The notes under the pieces were generated by a model, which did not search any database, was not told the DNA's origin, and worked only from the letters and a program-made list of their open reading frames with translations. This document shows, one piece after another, positions 1 through 8,750 of a DNA stretch of 64,000 nt; the first letter of the stretch is position 1; every line of letters begins with the position of its first letter. The stretch comes from Paraburkholderia sp. BL9I2N2 (lineage in GTDB: Bacteria; Pseudomonadota; Gammaproteobacteria; Burkholderiales; Burkholderiaceae). A program made the translations under genes and the position numbers. Location: assembly GCF_004339745.1 (NCBI RefSeq), contig NZ_SMGP01000002.1:1054001-1118000 (forward strand), given 5' to 3'.

Positions 1-299
1 CGGACGGGTATCCGTTCACGCTGGCGGCGCCGGTGGTGGAGAAGCTGCGCTTCGTGCATCGCGTGATCGAAGGGGCTGGCGACAAGTCGCAGCCGAGAGA
101 AGCGGCGACGCCGCCGGGTCAGGGTGCGGCGCAAACCGGCGCGCAGCCGGCGGCGCCGATCGAGGCTTCACCCGCGCCGCTGCAATCGGTGGACGTGACA
201 CCTGCGCCGCAGCAGCCCGTGGCGTCCGAGCCGCCGTTACAGCCCGCGCCTGTCGCCGCTCAGGCAGCCCCGGCGAAGCGGGCTACGAGGCGGCGCTAG
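1..299 (+). CDS. C-terminal end of a probable zinc-binding metallopeptidase-like protein (5' truncated by window)
   Basis: The reading frame is open from base 3 and stops with TAG at 297-299, so only about 98 C-terminal residues are present. The first visible residues (DGYPFTLAAPVVEKLRFVHR) resemble the end of the zinc-ribbon/zincin-like 'putative zinc-binding metallopeptidase' proteins common in Burkholderiaceae. They are followed by a low-complexity tail rich in Ala, Pro and Gln. No catalytic residues lie inside the window, so the family call rests on one short motif from memory and is tentative. Confidence 0.45.
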   Translation, partial: DGYPFTLAAPVVEKLRFVHRVIEGAGDKSQPREAATPPGQGAAQTGAQPAAPIEASPAPLQSVDVTPAPQQPVASEPPLQPAPVAAQAAPAKRATRRR

Positions 300-474
300 C
301 CGGGTGAGCTCGAAGCCATCGTGACGTGCAAGGCGATCGCTCATACCGCGCGCGTGCCGGTCAAATTCCATTTCATGACATGCTGGAGCGAAAGCATCGA
401 TCTTGCGTAAGTCAGAAAGTCGATTTACGCGACGCTGCCGGAATCGAATGTGGACGTCTATGGCTTCAACCGAT

Positions 475-1752
475 TCAATACGCGACGTAAGGCCCCGTGC
501 CGCCGGGCGTCGGCTGCTGCTCGACGGCGGCGTACACATTGCGGCCATAAAAAAACGGCAGCCCCCAATCGAAGATCGCGGACGTGACGAAAGCCGGTCC
601 CGCCAGCAGCGGCAGCGCCGAATTGCCGCTATACATCTGCGCAATCGTCGTGGCATTGCCGACGCTGAAATTCACCGTGCTCGTGGCGCCGTTCACGCCC
701 TGGATCAGCGCGCTCAGTTGCTCGGTCGACACCGGGCAGTAGTACGCACTGTTCGGGCTCGCGCAGACCGGCAACGCGCTGGTCTGGAAGAACAGGCCCG
801 TCGAGCCGCTGTCCAGGATACTGCGCGAATACGTGGTGCCATTCTGCACGGTCGTGAAGGTGCCATTCGACGGATTCACGCCGATCACCAGCGCGCCGCC
901 CAGCGAATTGTTGGTCTGCGTGCCGATGCCGAACACCAGTTGCCCGGTGACCGACTGCGCGGCGCCCGATACCGTCGGCAGGCTCAGCATCGAACCATTG
1001 TTGTCGGCGGCGAAGTACGGAATCGGATTAGCCACCTGCAGCTCTTCGGCGAGGGGAATCGACGTGCATGTCGTGCCGCTGCAGCCGTAGTACGTGCCTG
1101 CCAGCGCCTGCTGCACGCAGTTCGCGCCGCAATCGTGCTTGAACACGCCTATGCCGAGAATGCCGTTGGCCTGCAACGTGTCCGGCGTGTTGCGCGATGC
1201 GCCGAAGTTCGCGCAATCGGCGGGTAGCGTTGCGTAGTTCGGGTCGATGACCTGGATCGGCAGGGAGGCAGCTTTTTCATCGGCAATCTGCAGATCGGCG
1301 AGCTTGACCGGGCCCCACGTGTAGCCGTCGAAGAACTGCATGCATTCGGCAACCAGATGGCCCGATGCGTCTTTCTGTTGCGGCAGCGTCATCGAAGCGG
1401 GCAACTGGGATGCGAACAGGCGCAGGCCCCACGACCCGGTATCGACCAGCACGTGGTCGATGGTTTGACATTGCGTCGTGCCCGGCGTGCAGATCGTGAG
1501 GCTGACGAACGGCATGTTCGGCACATCGCTCACGCCGGAATCGACCGTCACGCTCACCGCGTTCGCGGCCAGCGTCTGCGACGACGGCGAGGTGCTGGCC
1601 ACGGAGGGACCGGACGAAGTGCCGGTCGAACCATTGGTGCCGGCCGCGCTGCCCGAGCCGCTGGAGCTGCCGCCCCCGCCGCCGCACGCACTGACGAGCA
1701 ACGCGAGCAGCGCTGCGCACAGCAAAGTCTTGAACGAAGACCTATGTCGCAT
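475..1752 (-). CDS. DUF3443 family exported lipoprotein-like protein
   Basis: A protein of 425 residues. I chose the ATG at 1752 because it gives a clean signal sequence ending in the lipobox-like LVSAC followed by a Gly/Ser-rich linker; the longer open frame has an Arg-rich extension with no signal. The body (PFVSLTICTPGTTQCQTIDHVLVDTGSWGLR, later SILDSGSTGLFF) has two D-(T/S)-G-S motifs as in aspartic-protease-like folds. That suggests a periplasmic or outer-membrane-anchored pepsin-like domain, but activity is not shown. It begins 11 bases after the DUF2844 gene and is probably cotranscribed with it. DUF3443 and DUF2844 genes commonly occur side by side in Burkholderia; their function is unknown. 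Confidence 0.8.
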   Translation of the reverse strand: MRHRSSFKTLLCAALLALLVSACGGGGGSSSGSGSAAGTNGSTGTSSGPSVASTSPSSQTLAANAVSVTVDSGVSDVPNMPFVSLTICTPGTTQCQTIDHVLVDTGSWGLRLFASQLPASMTLPQQKDASGHLVAECMQFFDGYTWGPVKLADLQIADEKAASLPIQVIDPNYATLPADCANFGASRNTPDTLQANGILGIGVFKHDCGANCVQQALAGTYYGCSGTTCTSIPLAEELQVANPIPYFAADNNGSMLSLPTVSGAAQSVTGQLVFGIGTQTNNSLGGALVIGVNPSNGTFTTVQNGTTYSRSILDSGSTGLFFQTSALPVCASPNSAYYCPVSTEQLSALIQGVNGATSTVNFSVGNATTIAQMYSGNSALPLLAGPAFVTSAIFDWGLPFFYGRNVYAAVEQQPTPGGTGPYVAY

Positions 1753-1763
1753 GATCCGCTCCA

Positions 1764-2213
1764 TTATTGAATGACGCCGACATCGACGCCCGCGGGCACC
1801 GCTCGTGGCAAATAGGCATAGCCGGAGAAAGCGCGTAGATGCCCGCCGGAGTACACGACCAGGTCGCTGCTGGAAACCGCGAGTGGCGTGCCGCGGCGCT
1901 TCGCGGTGGCGGCGACATACACGTCGAATGAAGACCCCAGTATGGATTTCAAGTTCGGCAGCGTCGGCCCTTCCCACGCGACGCCGAACACGATGCCGTT
2001 GCGCGCGACGTACTCGCGCACCAGCGTGCCGGACGGCAGCGTCATCAGGTGTACCGAATACGCGCTTTGCGTAGTGGACGTGTGAGCCACCGCGCGCAAG
2101 CGGGATTGATCGCCGTCGACGGTGCTGACGTTCTGGCCGAGCGTCGCGTGCGCGGCGAACGACAGCGCACAGCTTGCTCCGAGCATCGCGCTGGCAATGC
2201 TGGAATAGAGCAT
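1764..2213 (-). CDS. DUF2844 family exported protein
   Basis: A protein of 149 residues from the ATG at 2213, starting MLYSSIASAMLGASCALSFA, a Sec-type signal peptide with likely cleavage after SFAAHA. The open frame continues upstream, but that extension has no membrane-targeting character, so the shorter start is preferred. The mature part is a small, probably beta-rich domain of the DUF2844 family. It is the first gene of a two-gene operon with the DUF3443 gene. Function is unknown; paired export suggests a cell-envelope role. Confidence 0.75.
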   Translation of the reverse strand: MLYSSIASAMLGASCALSFAAHATLGQNVSTVDGDQSRLRAVAHTSTTQSAYSVHLMTLPSGTLVREYVARNGIVFGVAWEGPTLPNLKSILGSSFDVYVAATAKRRGTPLAVSSSDLVVYSGGHLRAFSGYAYLPRAVPAGVDVGVIQ

Positions 2214-2794
2214 CGGTTTCAAGTGACTTCCTTCGAGGTGAAACGCTCGTGACCAGGCGCCGAGCCGATCACGGACGGAAACAAGGGGCGCACGCTTCGC
2301 CGGTGCTGCCGTGTCGTATTCACACTGGTTGAGCAGCGTGAATGCGTCTACGGAGTGGCGGCGTGAAACTTTAACCATCGCGGCGAGACGCTGCAATCGT
2401 TTGCAAAAGGATTTAAACCTTTCCGTCGCGCGGCGCCGTTTTAACGTATTCGATATTTCGGAATCAGATCACCAAGGGGCGGCGCTTTGACCCGGCATTT
2501 CCGCTTCACGGCTCGTTAAAAGCCAACAGCGAAGCAAACTGTCCAAGGTCCATGCAGAAAAAAATTAACGCGCGCAGCATTGCGCAGCCAATGTAAGTGG
2601 GTGCTGAAAAAGTCGAGCAAAATGCCTGTTTTCCTCTGACAATACGACGCCCCAAAAGGCTTTTCATGTGAAGAGAAAATCGATTCCGTGAGCCTGATTC
2701 GCGGAACAAAAAAATGCCACGGAGGACTGGAAAGTCATCCGCGGCATCGGTCATTCGAACGTAACGCGTCAGCGATTCGACGCGTCAGCGTCCG
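2214..2794. other. Intergenic region with AT-rich patches
   Basis: About 580 bases between the DUF2844 gene and the phasin gene. The short open frame at 2506-2754 on the minus strand has no start signal or family resemblance and I do not count it as a gene. The stretch around 2400-2480 is AT-richer than its surroundings and may hold the promoter of the DUF2844-DUF3443 operon. Confidence 0.4.
2764..2790. repeat. 11-bp direct repeat just downstream of the phasin gene
   Basis: ACGCGTCAGCG occurs at 2764-2774 and again at 2780-2790. GTAACG (2761-2766) and CGTTAC (2793-2798) flank the pair, so the segment can also fold as a stem. It lies at the 3' end of the phasin gene and could take part in termination. 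Confidence 0.4.
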
Positions 2795-3220
2795 TTACTT
2801 TTTTTGCTGCTGCAAAAGCGACTTGAGCTCCTGCACGTTTTCTTCTACGCGTTTTGCGATCACCGCATACGACTCGGCTTGCGTTTGATACGCTGCTTGA
2901 GCCAGTTGCTGCATATCGGCAAGCGACTTGTGCAGACTCTGCTGGATCAACTCGGCAGCTTTGCCCGAAGGCGCGGCGCCACCGGCCGACAACTGGCCCG
3001 TCAGCGACTGCAATTCGCTCAGGGTCGAGCGCAACATGTCGGCCTGTTTCTGCGCAAGCGACTGCATCCCCTGGAAGGCCGTCTGATTCGCCTGAACCAG
3101 TGCTTCCATGTCCTTGCGTCGCGCTTCCATGATGGCGGGTACGTCGAAGCCGGGGAGCTTGAACTGCTCCAGCATTTTGGTGAAATCGCCAAACGGATTG
3201 GCGGCGTCAGGTCGGTCCAT
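2795..3220 (-). CDS. Phasin family protein
   Basis: A protein of 141 residues with no signal peptide, almost entirely amphipathic helix and rich in Ala, Gln and Leu. The N-terminus (NPFGDFTKMLEQFKLPGFD followed by EARRKDMEALVQANQ) is typical of TIGR01841-type phasins, which coat polyhydroxyalkanoate granules in the cytoplasm. A strong GGAGG ribosome site lies about 7 bases before the ATG at 3220. No other polyhydroxyalkanoate genes are nearby, as is usual for dispersed phasin paralogues. Confidence 0.85.
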   Translation of the reverse strand: MDRPDAANPFGDFTKMLEQFKLPGFDVPAIMEARRKDMEALVQANQTAFQGMQSLAQKQADMLRSTLSELQSLTGQLSAGGAAPSGKAAELIQQSLHKSLADMQQLAQAAYQTQAESYAVIAKRVEENVQELKSLLQQQKK

Positions 3221-3572
3221 GCGAAATCCTCCTTAACGGTTGAATACTCGCCGGCGGTGCATCGCCGCGTGGTGTTTCCGTGACGCATGCACTGGCGGCG
3301 TCGCGTGCGCCGAGCGTCCGCTGGAACGAGCGGGTTCTGGGGTCGGACGGCACATCGCTCAATCATGCGCCATCCGGAAACAATCCGCCAGCGGGCACAC
3401 CCTGGCTCGCGCGCCACCTGTCGACGGGACCAGGCGGCCATTGGCCGCGCGGCATGGAAGGCCCGGTAAGTTACAAGGCGGCTTCAGTAACCCTACGAAC
3501 CGGCATGTCGACTATCGTTGCTCATGTGCCGGCGCGCTGTAGCGCCGGCCCTGTCTCGATGGGAGCGAGTTC
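3221..3572. other. Intergenic region between divergent genes
   Basis: About 350 bases separate the phasin gene (minus) from the MGP-repeat protein gene (plus). Both promoters must lie here. I see no clear operator, and the three overlapping short open frames lack ribosome sites and family resemblance. Confidence 0.4.
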
Positions 3573-4040
3573 ATGAAAAAAGCAATCTTGAGCACGGCGC
3601 TGAGCGCCGTTCTGACTCTGGCCGCGACGGCCGCGTTTGCCCAGGAAGCGCCGCCGCCCGCGGCCTCTCAGGCGCATGGCGAGCCGCAGCGCGGCGACGG
3701 GCCACCGCCGCATTGCCGGATGGGTCCGATGGGTCCAATGGGTCCGATGGGTCCCGGCTTCGCGGTGATCAACGATCTGGAACAGTTGCGCCGCCTGTAT
3801 GCGATGAGCGGACATCAAGGCGAAATCATCGCCGTGTATCACGACGTGCTGAACAAGACGCAAGATCCGATGCTGCGCCACTACGTGTATGACTCGCTGG
3901 CTCGCGAGCAGTTGAGGCCCGCCAATCCCGATCAGGCGATCGCGACGCTGCGCACCAGTCTGTCGGAAGACCTCGCCGCCGCGAACAAGGCGCCGCACGG
4001 CGCGCCGGGCGGGATGCCGCCGCCGGCTCTGGCGCAGTAA
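3573..4040 (+). CDS. Exported protein with Met-Gly-Pro tandem repeat
   Basis: A protein of 155 residues starting with a clear Sec signal peptide (MKKAILSTALSAVLTLAATA, cleavage after AFA). Next comes a Pro-rich stretch, then four consecutive Met-Gly-Pro triplets encoded by a 9-bp tandem repeat (about 3720-3758), then a helical domain of about 90 residues. I do not recognise the family. The signal peptide and a GGGAGCG ribosome site before the ATG support it as a real periplasmic protein. The Met/Cys/His content near the repeat (PPHCRMGPM) could bind metal, which is speculation. Confidence 0.7.
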   Translation: MKKAILSTALSAVLTLAATAAFAQEAPPPAASQAHGEPQRGDGPPPHCRMGPMGPMGPMGPGFAVINDLEQLRRLYAMSGHQGEIIAVYHDVLNKTQDPMLRHYVYDSLAREQLRPANPDQAIATLRTSLSEDLAAANKAPHGAPGGMPPPALAQ

Positions 4041-4847
4041 ATTCTTGCCGTGGCGTCACGACGTCAGCTTCGCCGTGACGCCGCACATGAACCACGTGAT
4101 CAGTCCATGCCGCGCTTCATCGCCAGGTGCCTCGCTAGCTGAGTGACCGTTCGACACGCACGCTAGTGCCCTGCGCACGCGGGCATTTTTCCTTCGATAA
4201 ACAGCCGCACGGCAACTCAAGCGGTCGAAGCGCCCGCTTGGAAGCGCTCCCGCCTGTAGGCCGTCTAACCATTCAGCATGCTGCGTTAGCTTTCCCACAT
4301 TGCCGCTTCACTGACCCCTTCTCATCTTCCGTCAGGTGATTAGGATATGAGCACTGCAACACTGGTGCCCTGGTGAAGAATGCGCTACCCGCTGAACTTG
4401 GCCGTCGCCGCCGTCCTACTGGTTTTTGTCCTTGGCTGCATCATCAAGCTCGCCTTGAACTGATGGCCGATACGCATGGCGCCGCACGCACGGTTGCACG
4501 CGTAGTTGTACAACTTCACGCCGCTTGCCGGCGCGGTCGATCCACATCCGCACAGCCTCTCTTTTCCCGCTGCGTCCGCTGACTTTCGTGACACGCGAAA
4601 GCCCCGCGCGACGCCTTCGGCGTGTCTGTCCGCGCCGTGACATAGGACGAAATAATTGTTGAATGGAGTTCGGGAAGTGACGCGACCATACTTCGTTTCG
4701 CTGCCGGTGCGTACGAAACAGAACGCATGAGATCAAGGGTGCTTCAAGAGCGAGACGTTTCGCCGACGATCAACGATCCTACGGTTGCCCGATCATCGAG
4801 AGAACCGTTCGAACATTCCGGCACCGCGTGCCGACGACAGGATCAAC
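4041..4847. other. Long intergenic region with one candidate microprotein
   Basis: About 800 bases with no convincing gene apart from the possible 27-residue membrane peptide at 4380-4463. The several 60-100-residue open frames on both strands overlap one another and show no ribosome sites or family features. Confidence 0.4.
4380..4463 (+). CDS. Possible 27-residue single-span membrane microprotein
   Basis: ATG to TGA encodes MRYPLNLAVAAVLLVFVLGC and seven more residues: a positively charged N-terminus, one hydrophobic span of about 18 residues, and a short tail with Lys and Asn. The composition is what one expects of a bacterial membrane microprotein. The ribosome site is weak (GTGAAGA) and the peptide is very short, so it may be chance. 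Conservation in related genomes would decide. Confidence 0.35.
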   Translation: MRYPLNLAVAAVLLVFVLGCIIKLALN

Positions 4848-5615
4848 ATGTTGACTTCAGTGAATTTCCTCAGAAAAAATGCCGCCCGTTTGGCCTGCGT
4901 GACGATGGTTTGCTGCAGCGCGCTGCTGACCGGTTGCGCCGGCAGCAGCATCAAGGATGCAAGCACGGCGAGCACGCCGGTCCAGGTGCGCCCGGACAAC
5001 ATCTATGTCTACACCTTCGACGCCAATTCGGATCAGGTCAAACTGGATGGCGGCATGATGCAGAAAGTGAAGACGCAACTCGAAGGTTCGTCCACTGCGC
5101 AAAAGCAAGCCGCCGAGTCCGCCGAAGTCCGCGAGCAGGTCGCCAACGAAATCGTGCATCAATTGCAGTCGATGGGTCTGCATGCGATCCGCTCGGACGT
5201 CCCCGCACCGGCCGATCAGAATGTGCTGCTCGTGCAAGGCAGCTTCGATACGATCGACTCGGGCAATCGCCGTCGCCGCATGTTGATCGGCCTCGGTGCG
5301 GGCAAGAGTCAGGTCAGCAGCTCGGTACAGATTCTGTATAAGCCCGCGGGCGGCACACCGCGTCTGGTGCAAACCTTCACCGCCAACGCCGACAGCGGCA
5401 AAGCGCCTGGCATGGTCGAGACCGCGGGCGTGGGCGCGGCGGCCGGCAGCATCGCGACTTCGGCGGCCGTGGGCGGAGGCTTGCACGCTGTATCCGAAAC
5501 CAAACGTGCCGGCGTGTCAGCGGACGCGAAACGCCTCGCCGACGCGGTGGCCAAGCAGATTGGCGAGATCGGCGTAAGCGGTGGCTGGCTGTCGACGGAG
5601 CACACCAAAGGCTGA
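4848..5615 (+). CDS. DUF4410 family lipoprotein
   Basis: A protein of 255 residues from the ATG at 4848. The N-terminus carries a signal with lipobox LTGC (residues 27-30), so Cys30 is the likely lipid anchor. The rest matches the DUF4410 pattern: a conserved start (VRPDNIYVYTFDAN), a central region including VLLVQGSFDTIDSGNRRRRMLIGLGAGKS, and a Gly/Ala-rich C-terminus. Its function is unknown. It is monocistronic and ends at a convergent hairpin shared with the RibD-like gene. Confidence 0.75.
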   Translation: MLTSVNFLRKNAARLACVTMVCCSALLTGCAGSSIKDASTASTPVQVRPDNIYVYTFDANSDQVKLDGGMMQKVKTQLEGSSTAQKQAAESAEVREQVANEIVHQLQSMGLHAIRSDVPAPADQNVLLVQGSFDTIDSGNRRRRMLIGLGAGKSQVSSSVQILYKPAGGTPRLVQTFTANADSGKAPGMVETAGVGAAAGSIATSAAVGGGLHAVSETKRAGVSADAKRLADAVAKQIGEIGVSGGWLSTEHTKG

Positions 5616-5649
5616 TAACGCTTGGCCGATTTGTTGAACCGGAGTGATC

Positions 5650-5698
5650 GTGAACAGCGCTCGGCAGAGTCGGATTTCGGTCCCACTCTGCCGTTCAC
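5650..5698. terminator. Bidirectional hairpin between convergent genes
   Basis: CGGCAGAGT (5662-5670) pairs perfectly with ACTCTGCCG (5685-5693), and GTGAAC/GTTCAC (5650-5655, 5693-5698) extends the base. It sits between the stop codons of the DUF4410 gene and the RibD-like gene. The U-run on either side is short, so termination strength is uncertain. Confidence 0.5.
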
Positions 5699-5701
5699 GT
5701 T

Positions 5702-6379
5702 TCAGGCCTTCGTATAGCGCAGCCACACCGAATCGTGGTCCTTCTTTTCGACGGATGTGAGCTTCAGATACGCGGGCGCTTGCCACTTCTCCATCGCCAC
5801 TTCGAACGAGGAAGGATGTTCGCTGCGGCCATCCACCAGCGGCAAAATCAGCACGCTCACTTCGTCGACGAGACCGGCGTTCACGAACGCTCCGCTCACA
5901 TGCGAACCACCCTCCACGATCAGCTTCTTCACGCCGAGCTCACGTGCCAATGTCTGCACGACCTTGCCGAGATCGATCTCGGTCTTGCCGCCGAACACGT
6001 ATGACACGCCGATCGACTGCAGATACGCGAGGTAGTCGTCGGCAACCTGTTCGGTCAGCACTTCGATCACGTGCGACTTGAGCGCAGTGTTGGTCTTCCA
6101 CGCCACGCGGCCCTGCGGATCGATCGAAATCGCGTATTGGTCCGCTTTGCGTTCGACGAAATGATCGGTGCGAGGCACCGCGCCCTTGGCGAGCCCTTTC
6201 GGATAATCCGTGCCGTGCGAAATCTCCTGCATGGTGACGCGCCCGCAGATCCAGCCGTCGGCTTCGAAAGTGGCAGCCGTGTCTTCATACAGGTCCGACG
6301 CGTAGTCGAGGTGCCAGCCGTCCGTCAGGCTGCGGCCGTCGAGCGAGGACATCATGTGAGCGACGATATAAGGGGTCAT
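5702..6379 (-). CDS. Dihydrofolate reductase/RibD C-terminal family protein
   Basis: A protein of 225 residues matching the RibD C-terminal (bacterial DHFR-like) domain over its whole length. The N-terminus MTPYIVAHMMSSLDGRS is the conserved first strand and substrate loop, and IVEGGSHVSGAFVNAGLVDE is the characteristic GG(S/P) motif near residue 165. Such stand-alone domains are probably NADPH-dependent reductases; the substrate cannot be told from sequence. It has no deaminase domain and no riboflavin genes nearby. Confidence 0.85.
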   Translation of the reverse strand: MTPYIVAHMMSSLDGRSLTDGWHLDYASDLYEDTAATFEADGWICGRVTMQEISHGTDYPKGLAKGAVPRTDHFVERKADQYAISIDPQGRVAWKTNTALKSHVIEVLTEQVADDYLAYLQSIGVSYVFGGKTEIDLGKVVQTLARELGVKKLIVEGGSHVSGAFVNAGLVDEVSVLILPLVDGRSEHPSSFEVAMEKWQAPAYLKLTSVEKKDHDSVWLRYTKA

Positions 6380-6681
6380 GCGTCAAGCCTCCGTGTCAGG
6401 TCAATGAAAAGACCTTGAAGCAAGGGCCGTTCCGCAAGCGCGTCGATTCCTTTTCCGCTAGTACACATGAGGTTGGTCGCGCGGCACGCGGGCAATTCAT
6501 CCGTGACTGGCAGAGCGCTCGGACATGAGATGCTCCGGACGCTGCAGTCGGTCTAGCGCGTGGCAAGGCGCGGCGCCGGCCGCTCGCGTGGAGACAGAAT
6601 GAGATGTGCCGCCTGCCCCGGCGCATGAATTGGCGCGACAAGCGGCACGATCAATCGATACAGGAAACTCGGGGCGGAAGC
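6380..6681. other. Intergenic region, nothing recognised
   Basis: About 300 bases upstream of the RibD-like gene and downstream of the Old Yellow Enzyme gene. It must hold the RibD-like promoter. I see no gene, repeat or clear operator. Confidence 0.4.
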
Positions 6682-7779
6682 TTAGGCGACCTTATAGCGT
6701 TCCAGCCAATGCGCGTACGGCGCCGGCAACGTCCACGACGGACGCTCGATGCCGAGCTTCTTCGCCGCATGGTACGGCCAGTGCGGATCGGCCAGATGCG
6801 CGCGGCCGACCATCACCAGATCCAGTTGCCCGTCCTTCACCGAACGATCCGCCAGTTCCGGCGTATCGATGCCCCAGGCCGACGAAACCGGGATGCCGGC
6901 CTCGCGCCGCACGCGCTCGGCGATCGGCGCGAGAAACGCCGGCGCCCACGGAATCGCCGCCGTCGGCGTGGAGAAGCCGACGCTGACGCTCAGCATATCC
7001 AGCCCCTCGCGCTTAAAGTTCTTCGCCAGTTCGATCGATTCGAGCAAGGTTTCCTCGTCGCGTCCGTCGTACTCGATCACACCGAAACGCGCCGTCAACG
7101 GCAGATGCTCCGGCCACACCTTGCGCACCGCCGCCAGCGTTTCGAGCATGAAGCGGCTGCGGTTCTCGAGGCTGCCGCCGTAAGCGTCGTCGCGCTGGTT
7201 GGAGTGCGTCGAGAAGAAGCTCTGGCCGAGATAGCCATGCGCGAAATGCAGTTCGAGCCATTCGAAGCCCGCGTCACGCGCACGCCTCGCGGCGGCGACG
7301 AAATCTTCGCGGACGCGCGCTATGTCGTCGAGCGTCATGGCTTTCGGCACCTTCGGCAGATTGCCGCCGAACGCGATCGCCGACGGCGCGATGGTTTGCC
7401 AGCCGCGGCTGTCGTCGGCGGCGATGTGGTCGTCGCCTTCCCACGGACGGTTCGCGCTGGCTTTGCGGCCCGCGTGACCGATCTGGATGCCCGGCACCGA
7501 GCCGGCGGCCTTGATCGACGCCACGACCGGCGCGAAAGCCTGCGCCTGCTCGTCCGTCCAGATGCCCGCACAGCCCGGCGTAATACGGCCGTCAGGCGAC
7601 ACGGCCGTCGCCTCGACGATCACCAGCCCCGCGCCGCCGCGCGCCAGACCGGCCAGGTGGACACGATGCCAGTCGTTGATCACGCCGTCTTCGGCGGTGT
7701 ACTGGCACATCGGCGGAATGGCGATCCGGTTGCGCAGGGAAACGTCTTTGAGCTTGTAGGGCTGGAACAATGCGGACAT
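6682..7779 (-). CDS. NADH:flavin oxidoreductase, Old Yellow Enzyme (YqjM-like)
   Basis: A protein of 365 residues from the ATG at 7779; the upstream in-frame extension crosses the divergent ArsR gene and is rejected. It is an FMN-binding TIM barrel that reduces activated C=C bonds of enones with NAD(P)H. Visible features are PPMCQYTAEDG near residue 22 (the Cys used by YqjM-type enzymes to tune flavin), QIGHAGRKAS, LHFAHGYLGQSFFS, and NRSRFMLE. It is divergent from an ArsR regulator across 87 bases that contain a perfect dyad, so induction through that regulator, perhaps by electrophiles, is likely. Confidence 0.9.
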   Translation of the reverse strand: MSALFQPYKLKDVSLRNRIAIPPMCQYTAEDGVINDWHRVHLAGLARGGAGLVIVEATAVSPDGRITPGCAGIWTDEQAQAFAPVVASIKAAGSVPGIQIGHAGRKASANRPWEGDDHIAADDSRGWQTIAPSAIAFGGNLPKVPKAMTLDDIARVREDFVAAARRARDAGFEWLELHFAHGYLGQSFFSTHSNQRDDAYGGSLENRSRFMLETLAAVRKVWPEHLPLTARFGVIEYDGRDEETLLESIELAKNFKREGLDMLSVSVGFSTPTAAIPWAPAFLAPIAERVRREAGIPVSSAWGIDTPELADRSVKDGQLDLVMVGRAHLADPHWPYHAAKKLGIERPSWTLPAPYAHWLERYKVA

Positions 7780-7814
7780 CAGGCTAAACTCCTCTGGACT
7801 TGCTTGTACGGTAG

Positions 7815-7830
7815 TTCGATAAACATCGAA
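7815..7830. promoter_or_regulatory. Perfect inverted repeat, likely ArsR-type operator
   Basis: TTCGAT-AAAC-ATCGAA is a perfect 6-4-6 dyad in the 87-base gap between the divergent Old Yellow Enzyme and ArsR genes. Placement and symmetry fit autoregulation by the ArsR protein together with control of the reductase. Confidence 0.5.
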
Positions 7831-7866
7831 TAACGAAGTATCGCAGAAACCTTTATCATTTGCAGA

Positions 7867-8196
7867 ATGCGTACTTATAACCACCCCGCCGCCGAGGATT
7901 TCGCGCTCGGGCGGCTCTTTCATGCCCTGAGCGACCCGGTCCGCCTGGAGATTGTCCGGCGCCTGGCGTCGGTCGACGAGGCCACCTGCGGCGAACTCGA
8001 CGGCGGCCGCCCGAAGTCGAGCGTGTCCCATCACTTCCGGATCCTGCGTGAGGCGGGCCTCGTGCGCACGCGCGTGGCCGGCACCGTGCATCAGAATTCG
8101 CTACGGCGCGCGGAACTGGACGCCCGGTTTCCGGGGTTGATGGAGGCGATTCTCAAGCAGATCGTCGAGGAGCCGGTGGAGAGCGAATTGGCTTGA
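7867..8196 (+). CDS. ArsR family winged-helix transcriptional regulator
   Basis: A protein of 109 residues consisting of one winged-helix domain (ALSDPVRLEIVRRLAS then SSVSHHFRILREAGLVRTRVAGTVHQNSLRR). No metal-binding Cys cluster is evident in the recognition region; Cys61 in EATCGELDG is the only obvious thiol. The ligand is therefore more likely organic or redox-active than a metal. It is divergent from the Old Yellow Enzyme gene, which is probably its target. Confidence 0.85.
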   Translation: MRTYNHPAAEDFALGRLFHALSDPVRLEIVRRLASVDEATCGELDGGRPKSSVSHHFRILREAGLVRTRVAGTVHQNSLRRAELDARFPGLMEAILKQIVEEPVESELA

Positions 8197-8249
8197 GCTT
8201 GGCGCCCGCTGCTGCGCCAACGTGACGCATGCAGCGCGATCTCACGCAG

Positions 8250-8618
8250 CTATTCCCGCCAAAGCTTGCGCATCAGCGCGAGCAGCGCCGTCGGGGCCGT
8301 GCCTTTTTGACAATAGCCGTCGAAATTGTGACGTGCTTTGCCGGTTTCCTTCACGTGATCCTCATCGAGCGACGTGAACGCGACAATGCCCAGACTCTGC
8401 GTCGGCAGATAGCTGCGCAGCGCGCTCGCGGTTTCATAGCCGTCGCGCTCCGGCATCATGATGTCGAGCACCACGACGTCCGGCACCCAGTCCCGCACGC
8501 AGCGCAGCGCCTGCTCGCAGCCATTGGCGGCACGGGCTTCCACGCCTTCGTAGGAGAGATAAGTGGCGAGTGCCTCGGCGGCGCCGGCGTTGTCGTCGAC
8601 GACCAGCACGCGCGGCAT
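8250..8618 (-). CDS. Single-domain response regulator (receiver only)
   Basis: A protein of 122 residues from the ATG at 8618: MPRVLVVDDN carries the acidic pocket, VVVLDIMMPERDG the phosphoacceptor Asp near residue 52, and IVAFTSL the conserved Thr/Ser. The usual Lys of the last strand is not obvious (CQKGT is the candidate). There is no output domain, so it probably works by protein contact or in a phosphorelay. The cognate kinase is not adjacent; the kinase at 10334 already has its own partner. Confidence 0.8.
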   Translation of the reverse strand: MPRVLVVDDNAGAAEALATYLSYEGVEARAANGCEQALRCVRDWVPDVVVLDIMMPERDGYETASALRSYLPTQSLGIVAFTSLDEDHVKETGKARHNFDGYCQKGTAPTALLALMRKLWRE

Positions 8619-8750
8619 TTCGTGCAGGACCCGGATCTCACGGGCACTCCACCTTTGGCAAGTAGCGGGGGTTCGGGGCATGTGTGACAGCTTGCGATAA
8701 AAACATCAGCGGGCAGCAAGCGGCGTACCAAGCGGCAGCGAAAACGGGTG

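Noticed and set aside
2506..2754. 82-residue open frame on the minus strand in an intergenic region
   Set aside because: No ribosome site, no coherent composition and no family resemblance.
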